Program-made: the position numbers and the translations under genes
Notes under the pieces: model-generated
The model's database searches: none
Told to the model about the DNA's origin: nothing
The model's input: the letters and a program-made list of their open reading frames with translations, nothing else
NCBI GenBank assembly: GCA_947594085.1
Contig: CANQEB010000053.1
Span: 1-11,939, forward strand
Direction: 5' to 3'
DNA: 11,939 bases
From: an uncultured Lachnospiraceae bacterium
GTDB lineage: Bacteria > Bacillota > Clostridia > Lachnospirales > Lachnospiraceae
Shown: positions 6,490-11,939 of the stretch, one piece after another
Layout: the number at the start of each line of letters is the position of its first letter
How positions within the stretch are numbered: position 1 is the stretch's first letter

Positions 6490-7830
6490 TTACAATGCTT
6501 CCCGCTCCTCCATCACGCTCAAATAGGCCGGTCGAATGATCTTGCCCATGCCGATCTGCTCCTCGATGCGGTGCGCGCTCCAACCTACAATTCGCGCGAT
6601 CGCAAAGATCGGCGTGTAGAGCTCCACCGGAATGCCGAGCATCTGATATACAAACCCACTGTAGAAATCGACATTCGGGCTGACCCCTTTGAAGATTTTG
6701 CGCTTTTTCGCAATCAGCTTCGGAGCTATCTCTTCGATGTTGTTGTACAGCGCCATATCGATCTCACGGTGCTTCTCAACCGCAAGCATCTCCACAAACC
6801 GCTTGAAAATACGCTCACGCGGATCGGACAGAGAGTATACTGCATGCCCCATTCCATAGATCAGACCCTGTCGGTCAAATGTCTCGCCGTCGAGCAGTTT
6901 TTCCAGGTAAGCTCCGACTTCATCCTTGTCCTCATAGTTCCGTACATGACTGCGAATATCCTCCATCATCTCCATAACCTTGATATTCGCGCCGCCGTGC
7001 TTCGGCCCTTTCAGGGATGACATAGCTGCCGCCATCGCCGAATACGTGTCGGAACCGGAAGACGTCACAACTCTCGTCGTAAATGTGGAATTGTTGCCGC
7101 CGCCGTGCTCCATGTGCAGCATCAATGCAATGTCAAGCACCTTTGCCTCGAGCTTCGTGTACGAACGGTCCGGGCGCAGCATCATCAGAAGATTCTCTGC
7201 CGTGGAAAGGTCATGGTCCGGACGATGAATGTACATGCTGGCATTGTTCTCATAGTGGTTGTACGCATGGTATCCGTAGACTGCCAGCAGCGGAAATACA
7301 CTTATGAGCTGAATGCATTGTCTGAGGCTGTTGGAAATCTTTGTATCCGTCGCGCTGTCGTCATAAGATGCAAGCGTCAAAATGCTGCGAATCATAGAAT
7401 TCATGATATCGCGGCTCGGCGCTTTCATAATCACATCTCTGGTAAAATTGGTCGGCAGATCGCGTCCCTCAGCAAGAATCTGGCGGAACTCGAGCAACTC
7501 CTGCGTATTCGGTTTCTCCCCGAACAGCAGAAGGTATGCCGTAGACTCAAACCCAAAACTGTTCCTGTCCAGCTCTTGGACAAGATGCTGTACGGAATAG
7601 CCCCGATACCAGAGCTGACCGTCGCATGGGGTCTTGACTCCGTCCACATCTTTAAATGAGACGATCTTGGAAATATTAGTCAGCCCGGTTATTACACCTT
7701 TACCGTTTTGGTCTCTGAGCCCGCGGTACACTCCAAACTCCTGAAACAGATGATCCGAAATCTGATCGTTCTTCCTGCACAGTTCTTCCTTGTGCTCTGC
7801 GTAGTTCATAATATTCTTCTCATATCCCAT
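6490..7830 (-). CDS. gltA: Citrate synthase
   Basis: 446 residues. Condenses acetyl-CoA with oxaloacetate to citrate in the cytoplasm, the entry step to the oxidative branch of the TCA cycle and, in anaerobes, to 2-oxoglutarate and glutamate. The si-type citrate synthase motifs are all present: H242 in MEHGGGNNSTF, GPKHGGAN with H278, GMGHAVYSLSDPR with H329 and R338, and D388 in SPNVDFYSG. The C-terminal IARIVGWSAHRIEE carries the substrate-binding arginines. The catalytic His-His-Asp set (H278, H329, D388) is intact. Start ATG 7830 is preceded by GGAGG at 7838-7842; the frame remains open to 7893, but those codons overlap the leader hairpin. 2-methylcitrate synthase cannot be ruled out from sequence alone, but no prp genes are nearby. 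The symbol is given by function, not proven orthology. Confidence 0.95.
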   Translation of the reverse strand: MGYEKNIMNYAEHKEELCRKNDQISDHLFQEFGVYRGLRDQNGKGVITGLTNISKIVSFKDVDGVKTPCDGQLWYRGYSVQHLVQELDRNSFGFESTAYLLLFGEKPNTQELLEFRQILAEGRDLPTNFTRDVIMKAPSRDIMNSMIRSILTLASYDDSATDTKISNSLRQCIQLISVFPLLAVYGYHAYNHYENNASMYIHRPDHDLSTAENLLMMLRPDRSYTKLEAKVLDIALMLHMEHGGGNNSTFTTRVVTSSGSDTYSAMAAAMSSLKGPKHGGANIKVMEMMEDIRSHVRNYEDKDEVGAYLEKLLDGETFDRQGLIYGMGHAVYSLSDPRERIFKRFVEMLAVEKHREIDMALYNNIEEIAPKLIAKKRKIFKGVSPNVDFYSGFVYQMLGIPVELYTPIFAIARIVGWSAHRIEEQIGMGKIIRPAYLSVMEEREAL

Positions 7831-7856
7831 CCTGCTGCCTCCTTTTCTCTGTGCGG

Positions 7857-7881
7857 TCACGGCAGGGATACCCCTCCGTGA
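7857..7881 (-). promoter_or_regulatory. Stable hairpin in the citrate synthase 5' leader
   Basis: On the transcribed strand, TCACGG plus AGGG pair with CCCT plus CCGTGA around the loop GTAT: 10 base pairs with a single bulged base. The structure ends 14 bases before the GGAGG of citrate synthase. There is no T-run, so it is not an intrinsic terminator. It may stabilise the transcript or be a protein or translation control site; which one is unknown. Confidence 0.5.
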
Positions 7882-7947
7882 TCCGTTCCACACTACGGTT
7901 TCCTGTCACCCTCTCCCTCAGCGCCAAGCGCAAAACGAATATTCAAA

Positions 7948-7976
7948 ATCATAACACATCTTTTCGCTTTCCGCAA
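7948..7976 (-). promoter_or_regulatory. Putative citrate synthase promoter
   Basis: On the minus strand, TTGCGG (7971-7976), a 17-base spacer and TATGAT (7948-7953). The -10 is good and the -35 keeps only TTG. It gives a leader of roughly 110 bases containing the hairpin at 7857-7881. Confidence 0.45.
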
Positions 7977-7985
7977 GTTCATACG

Positions 7986-8014
7986 TTTACATAAAACAAA
8001 ATAGGTGTTAAAAT
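7986..8014 (+). promoter_or_regulatory. Putative sigma-A promoter of the DUF5722-type gene
   Basis: TTTACA (7986-7991), a 17-base spacer and TAAAAT (8009-8014). This is a good housekeeping-type promoter, about 48 bases upstream of the ATG at 8062. It lies back to back with the citrate synthase promoter; the two -35 boxes are only 9 bases apart, so binding at one could affect the other. Confidence 0.6.
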
Positions 8015-8061
8015 GAATTCGCAGGGGTTGTCAGGAGTTTTTTACATTGGGGAGGATTTTT

Positions 8062-10233
8062 ATGCGGTTTCTGAAGAAATGGTTCTTATCTTGTATCACG
8101 ATTTTGATTCTTCTGTCTGTGTCACGGACACCTCTTACTGTGTCTGCCGCCACGAAACCGGTCAGCATCACTACATGTAAGCTCACGTCCACAAACATGG
8201 TCCAGGTCACAGCTACAGCCGGGAACACTCAAAAAATTTATGGCGATAAATTCTACCTTTTTGCGCTTACGTTTTCCGAATCCGGCATCACACAAAAATC
8301 TATGCCTCTCTCTTCTGTGAACAAGGCGAAGAAGACCACTTTTTACGTAAAGCTGAATAATGCCAAGGAATCCACCCTACTGTATTCCAAATTTGTGATT
8401 GCCTCAAAAAAACAAAATGGTACATACAAGGCGATCAGCAATACAAAATATATCTCCAATCCCAGAAAGATCGCAAAGTATACCTACGCTTTTCCTAAGG
8501 CGACATCAAAAAAAGGCTTGCAGGTGAGTCCGAACATGCTCGAGGACGCGATTGACCTGAACGTCCGCCATTCTGCTCTGAATATCGTTTTCTCAGAATT
8601 ACTCCCGACTGCGGCCGAGCGGAACAATACCTTCTCGGTATCTTATAAATATCACGGAAAGACCTATTGGTTCCGCAAAGCCCTTGTCTACGGCTATGAC
8701 GCACAGCTCACCGCGCTGAAGGAGAACAATGTTGTGGTGAGCGCAATTTTGCTGCTCGGATGGCGCGATGATCTCAAGTCTCTGATTTATCCGTCTGGAC
8801 GCACGCCCGGTCATGCTTTCTATGCCTGGAATACATCTAATGCCGCGGCACGCGAACAGCTTCAGGCGACACTCTCATTCCTCGGCTCACGCTATGGGAC
8901 TTCCTCGGCAGAACATGGGCGCATCGTCAACTGGATTGTCGGAAATGAGGTAAACAATTATAGCGTCTATAATTATGCCGGGCAGAAGACGCTCGCGCAG
9001 TACGCAAAAATCTATGCGGATGCGTTCCGTATGACATACAATACCATGACGAGCATATATGCCAACGCCCGCGTGTACATTTCCCTTGACCATCTGTGGA
9101 ACACGCACATAAGCGGCTGCTTCACTTCCAGAGAGATGCTGGAGCGATTTGTCTACGCCCTCAAAAAGCGAGGAAATATCAATTGGAATCTCGCCTTCCA
9201 CCCCTACGGTTCCCCGTTGACGGAGCCAAAATTCTGGTCAAATGTGAATGGGCAGGCGATACAGTCACTGTCATCCCCTGTCATCAGCATGAAAAATATT
9301 AATGTGCTGACCTCATACATCCGGGAGAATTATGGTTCCAAGACAAGGATCATTCTCTCGGAGCAGGGCTATACCTCCGTGCGCCACTTTGCTACCTCTG
9401 CTTCCGGAAACAAAACCGACCCCAATCATTCTGTGTCAAAAACAGATGCCCAGAAGGAGCAGTCGGCAGCCATCGCCTACAGCTACTACCTGACAGAGGC
9501 AGACGATATGATTGATTCCTTTATCATGAACCGTCATGTGGACAATCAGATCGAAATCGACCAGGGGCTTGACCTTGGACTTTGGACCACCGATTCCTCC
9601 AGCGGTCTTCCGGAATGGGCTGACACAAAGAAGGATTCCTGGCAAGTATTCAAATACATGGATTCCAACAAAGCGGCCAGTGTGACTTCAAACGCGCTTT
9701 CCGTGATCGGTATCAATAACTGGACCGATGTCATTCCCAACTACAACAAAAAGCTGTACCGCAAAACCGTCTATGCTTCTTCTGCGTTGAGGCAGGTAAA
9801 TGGCTACGAAAAGTCTGCAGTTATCCCTGCAAATTGGAACCCTTACGGAGCCGTCACGACCGGGTCCAGAGGAACCGACACGTTTTCTGCTTATCATGAC
9901 AACCGCCGGAACCGCAACAGTCTCTGGGGATTTTCCCAGACGTTAAGCCCCAAGGCAGACTTCTCTTCCGCACCGTGCTTCTATACGACATTAAATGTAC
10001 ATGGAGCTTCTGCCGCTGAAGTCCAAATCACAATACGTTTCTTCAGCGGCAAAAAAATTCTGGAATGCAGCCGGACAATACCTTGCAACATGTCTGTAAA
10101 GCTCGGTGTGTCGCTTGAAAAATGGAAAGGCAAAAATTCCGTGCAAAAAATTCAGGTTCTGGTCTCTCCCGTGAGGGGAAAATGGGCCGATAATGCTTAC
10201 ATTATAATGACCACGCCTGTGTGCGGAAATTGA
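8062..10233 (+). CDS. Large secreted DUF5722-type protein, probable glycosidase
   Basis: 723 residues. The start is ATG 8062 with GGGGAGG at 8049-8055; a TTG at 8047 overlaps that ribosome site and is rejected. Residues 1-29 are a signal peptide (MRFLKKWFL..., cut near VSA-A), with no lipobox, so the protein is secreted. Residues about 31-150 look like a beta-sandwich. From about 151 (KGLQVSPNMLEDAIDLNVRH) to about 550 comes a barrel-like region that I recognise as DUF5722, from memory of the family. It contains NWIVGNEVNN with E296 and RIILSEQGYTS with E434. These are 138 residues apart, in the 'NE ... E' arrangement of acid/base and nucleophile in clan-A glycosidases. FHPYGSP lies between them. 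The last 170 residues look like a second beta-rich domain, possibly carbohydrate-binding. Substrate unknown. The gene is Lys- and Thr-rich with AT-richer codons than its neighbours. Family assignment is moderate; activity is inference. Confidence 0.72.
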   Translation: MRFLKKWFLSCITILILLSVSRTPLTVSAATKPVSITTCKLTSTNMVQVTATAGNTQKIYGDKFYLFALTFSESGITQKSMPLSSVNKAKKTTFYVKLNNAKESTLLYSKFVIASKKQNGTYKAISNTKYISNPRKIAKYTYAFPKATSKKGLQVSPNMLEDAIDLNVRHSALNIVFSELLPTAAERNNTFSVSYKYHGKTYWFRKALVYGYDAQLTALKENNVVVSAILLLGWRDDLKSLIYPSGRTPGHAFYAWNTSNAAAREQLQATLSFLGSRYGTSSAEHGRIVNWIVGNEVNNYSVYNYAGQKTLAQYAKIYADAFRMTYNTMTSIYANARVYISLDHLWNTHISGCFTSREMLERFVYALKKRGNINWNLAFHPYGSPLTEPKFWSNVNGQAIQSLSSPVISMKNINVLTSYIRENYGSKTRIILSEQGYTSVRHFATSASGNKTDPNHSVSKTDAQKEQSAAIAYSYYLTEADDMIDSFIMNRHVDNQIEIDQGLDLGLWTTDSSSGLPEWADTKKDSWQVFKYMDSNKAASVTSNALSVIGINNWTDVIPNYNKKLYRKTVYASSALRQVNGYEKSAVIPANWNPYGAVTTGSRGTDTFSAYHDNRRNRNSLWGFSQTLSPKADFSSAPCFYTTLNVHGASAAEVQITIRFFSGKKILECSRTIPCNMSVKLGVSLEKWKGKNSVQKIQVLVSPVRGKWADNAYIIMTTPVCGN

Positions 10234-10256
10234 TCCCCGCAAACGCACAATTTTTG
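10221..10256 (+). terminator. Possible imperfect terminator at the convergent junction
   Basis: GTGTGCGG at the end of the DUF5722-type gene can pair imperfectly with CCGC and CGCAC just after its stop, followed by AATTTTTG. Only 27 bases separate this gene from the convergent deacetylase gene. The pairing contains bulges, so confidence is low. Confidence 0.3.
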
Positions 10257-10260
10257 ACCT

Positions 10261-10998
10261 TCACTGTAATAACTGCGATATCGGCACCGATACATAGCCC
10301 TGGCGCCGGAGGTCCTCAATAATAGCCTCCAGCGCTTGCGCTGTGTTTTTGGCACCGCCATGCATTCGGACGATCGCCCCGGCGTCAAGCTGTTCACTGC
10401 GTGTCACCTTGTTGACAATCGATTCTATCCCGTAATCCTTCCAGTCCTCAGAATCCACGCTCCACCGCACCGGCAAAAGCCCTTCTGAAGCTGTGATTCC
10501 GACCAGCACGCTGTCATACTCCCCATAGGGTGCCCGAAACAGCTTCATTTTGGTCCCAGTCAGTTTTTGTACCTTATCGCTTGTCTCCTCCAGTATCGTT
10601 CGGACCTCCCTGGCGGACTTTTCCGTCATGCTCTCACAGTCAGACCCGCGGTTTCCGATATCATGTCCTTCGTCTACAATACGTTTTGTCTCCTCCGGGT
10701 GCCCGTCTACCCAGTTCGCTGTCACAAAAAATGTAGCCTTGGCTCCACACTTTCCGAGAATATTCAAAATTGACTCGATACTTCCGCTACCTTCTGTCAC
10801 ATCGAAGCTTAACGCAAGCGCGCCATTCTTCCCTTGCACACAGTTGATCGGCATCGTCTGTGCATTGACCGCCCCATTCACTGCCATGCTTTTTTGGTTT
10901 GCAAGATATGCCCCGAAAAAAAACACGAAGGAACACAGGCACAAAAGCCCGAGTCCCCTCAAACGATACCACGCAAAACTGATCTCTTTCTCCATCAT
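10261..10998 (-). CDS. Membrane-anchored NodB-type polysaccharide deacetylase homologue with an altered metal site
   Basis: 245 residues from ATG 10998. A start at 11067 would add 23 residues but has no ribosome site; the chosen one has a GGGGCGGG stretch just upstream and remains uncertain. Residues about 13-33 are a single membrane anchor with the catalytic domain outside. NodB-fold motifs: motif 1 LSFDVTEG (D66) in the FD-x-x-x-G form seen in PdaB-like members; motif 3 RAPYGEYD (R155-P157); motif 4 VDSEDW (D185-W186); motif 5 VRMHGG (H213). Motif 2, normally G-H-x-I-G-N-H-x-x-x-H, is GHDIGNRGSDC here, so the two metal-ligand histidines are R117 and C121. Family members remove N- or O-acetyl groups from peptidoglycan or exopolysaccharide using a metal held by D-H-H. 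This one probably does not bind the metal in the usual way and may be inactive or altered. It converges on the DUF5722-type gene. Confidence 0.88.
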   Translation of the reverse strand: MMEKEISFAWYRLRGLGLLCLCSFVFFFGAYLANQKSMAVNGAVNAQTMPINCVQGKNGALALSFDVTEGSGSIESILNILGKCGAKATFFVTANWVDGHPEETKRIVDEGHDIGNRGSDCESMTEKSAREVRTILEETSDKVQKLTGTKMKLFRAPYGEYDSVLVGITASEGLLPVRWSVDSEDWKDYGIESIVNKVTRSEQLDAGAIVRMHGGAKNTAQALEAIIEDLRRQGYVSVPISQLLQ

Positions 10999-11113
10999 GT
11001 TTGACCCGCCCCAGGTGTTCTTCTTTAAACTATATGAGAATTTACGGGATAACATGCAATTGTCCATGCCTGTGGCTTTTTACTTTTTATTACAAATTCA
11101 TTTCCTGTCCGTT

Positions 11114-11141
11114 AAAAATACCCCGCGCCGCAAAAAGGCAC
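11114..11141 (-). terminator. Possible terminator after the cysteine-cluster gene
   Basis: On the minus strand, GTGCC pairs with GGCGC (one G-U pair) around a 7-base loop (11125-11141). GGGG and then TATTTTTAA (T-run at 11114-11118) follow. It lies just after the stop at 11152-11154 and ahead of the deacetylase homologue, suggesting separate transcripts. The stem is short, so support is moderate. Confidence 0.4.
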
Positions 11142-11151
11142 CGTAGAAACC

Positions 11152-11925
11152 TCACGCGAGTCCCAGCGCTTCCTTAGCAAAGGCAAGACGCTCCTCAAAC
11201 TGCGCATAGAAATCGGCCTTCTCATAAGGACGCATAAAGAACAGCTTCAGCAGAAGGATGTTGATCTGCTTCGCCCTCCCGTCAGCGGCCGTCTCCTTGT
11301 GCTTTCGGCCGTCTCTGTCACCATCTCTGTCAGCTGCGCAATCCGCCCCATCTTCCTCACAGCGGGCGTCTGATTTTGCCGCGAGTCGCTGCTGCACATC
11401 CTCCAAAAAATAGTGCCAGTCGTTCACGAAGCGCTCATAGCGATCCAGCTCCGGCGTGTCGATCCATTTGCTGACCTTCACCTTTGTCTTGTTTGGCATC
11501 GGGCACTCATGCACCTGCAGGAAGTAGCGGAAGCCGTGCGTCTGTCGGCCTTGTGCATCTGTCCCGCGGATAACTGCGTCCTCTGCTGTACCGATATCTT
11601 CTCCGGCTCCGCCATCCTCTGTCGGCGGATAATATCTCCCGAGCGGAAACAGACGACAGATTCCCGGACGCTGCGCGTGGATGCTGCACCGCCCCGCTCC
11701 ATTCAGAAACGCGCAGGTCTCGTTCTCCTCGCTCATCTTCAGATTCGGCAGGATCACCCCGTCCACCACATTCAGCTCGATCTTGTCTGCCATCAGCTGT
11801 TCAAAGGTCGATCCCTGTCCGACCGTCAATCGATAGATATCGAGCGGATCCAGGATCACGGAGTTCCCCATTCCGCTGCAGCAGGCAGAACAGCCCTTGC
11901 AGTCGCCCGTGCACGCGCGCACCAT
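11152..11925 (-). CDS. YkgJ-family cysteine-cluster protein with two low-complexity insertions
   Basis: 257 residues from ATG 11925. The frame stays open to the window end, so a start further upstream is possible; only GGGAAAAA precedes this one. The N-terminal cluster is C5-x3-C9-x2-C12-x2-C15-C16 (CTGDCKGCSACC). It is followed by C71 (ETCAFL), C80 (GRCSIH), C90 (RPGICRLFPLGRYY) and C141 (HECP). This is the signature of the YkgJ/UPF0153 group, predicted to hold zinc or an Fe-S cluster; no reaction is established. Two stretches look inserted: about 101-129, Gly/Asp/Glu-rich, between LGRYY and FRYFLQVHEC; and about 183-220, Asp/Arg/Lys-rich, before INILLLKLFFMRPYEK. Neither looks folded. The protein appears cytoplasmic. 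It is probably transcribed from beyond the window; no partner gene is visible. Confidence 0.88.
   Translation of the reverse strand: MVRACTGDCKGCSACCSGMGNSVILDPLDIYRLTVGQGSTFEQLMADKIELNVVDGVILPNLKMSEENETCAFLNGAGRCSIHAQRPGICRLFPLGRYYPPTEDGGAGEDIGTAEDAVIRGTDAQGRQTHGFRYFLQVHECPMPNKTKVKVSKWIDTPELDRYERFVNDWHYFLEDVQQRLAAKSDARCEEDGADCAADRDGDRDGRKHKETAADGRAKQINILLLKLFFMRPYEKADFYAQFEERLAFAKEALGLA
11309..11332. repeat. 12-bp tandem repeat in the cysteine-cluster gene
   Basis: Two adjacent 12-base units, 11309-11320 (CCGTCTCTGTCA) and 11321-11332 (CCATCTCTGTCA), differ at one base. On the coding strand they give Asp-Arg-Asp-Gly twice in frame. They lie in the second low-complexity insertion, so slippage is a likely source of that insertion. 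Confidence 0.8.
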
Positions 11926-11939
11926 ATCGTTTTTCCCGT

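Noticed and set aside
6014..7020. Two forward open frames (6014-6475 and 6472-7020) opposite DUF554 and citrate synthase
   Set aside because: They mirror strongly identified genes on the other strand; composition is typical of antisense frames in GC-rich coding DNA.
11026..11067. Promoter TTGCAT with TATAGT before the deacetylase homologue
   Set aside because: The spacer is 19 bases and the start codon itself is uncertain, so I did not list it as a feature.
1..11939. CRISPR arrays, insertion sequences, tRNA or rRNA genes, attachment sites
   Set aside because: No repeat-spacer series, transposase-like frame, inverted-repeat-bounded segment or structured RNA gene was seen on either strand.

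Overview
The window looks like chromosomal DNA of a Gram-positive anaerobe in the Clostridia, most likely Lachnospiraceae. This is inferred from strong GGAGG-type ribosome sites before nearly every gene, moderate to high GC, an OmpR-type two-component pair beside a solute-binding protein, and secreted glycosidases with Ser/Thr/Lys/Gly linkers. No phage, transposon, tRNA, rRNA or CRISPR was seen.

Region 1 (1-3996) is a sensory/uptake module. A secreted protein runs leftward off the window (1-1322); it joins an Asp-box, propeller-like N-terminal part to the start of an extracellular solute-binding domain. Diverging from it are an OmpR-family response regulator (1908-2594) and a sensor kinase (2644-3996). 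The 585-base gap between them holds a decayed DegV-like gene fragment. It also holds two promoters, one facing each way, with the same unusual layout: two 7-bp TTTAGAG-type repeats on an 11-bp pitch, ending exactly 10 bp before a good -10 box. That is the classic site for an OmpR/PhoB-type activator, so I predict that the regulator controls both its own operon and the binding-protein gene.

Region 2 (4088-7830) is leftward: a secreted GH5 endoglucanase with a CBM2-like cellulose-binding module, a DUF554 membrane protein, and citrate synthase. Citrate synthase has a stable hairpin in its 5' leader.

Region 3 (8062-10233) is a rightward gene, divergent from citrate synthase, for a large secreted protein of DUF5722 type with paired glutamates typical of clan-A glycosidases.

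Region 4 (10261-11925) is leftward: a membrane-anchored NodB-type polysaccharide deacetylase homologue that has lost both metal-binding histidines of motif 2, then a YkgJ-type cysteine-cluster protein with two low-complexity insertions.

The common theme is cell-surface polysaccharide: an endoglucanase, a probable glycosidase and a deacetylase homologue lie within 7 kb. They are on different strands and interleaved with housekeeping genes, so they are not one operon. The most testable new point is the shared direct-repeat operator in the two-component region.
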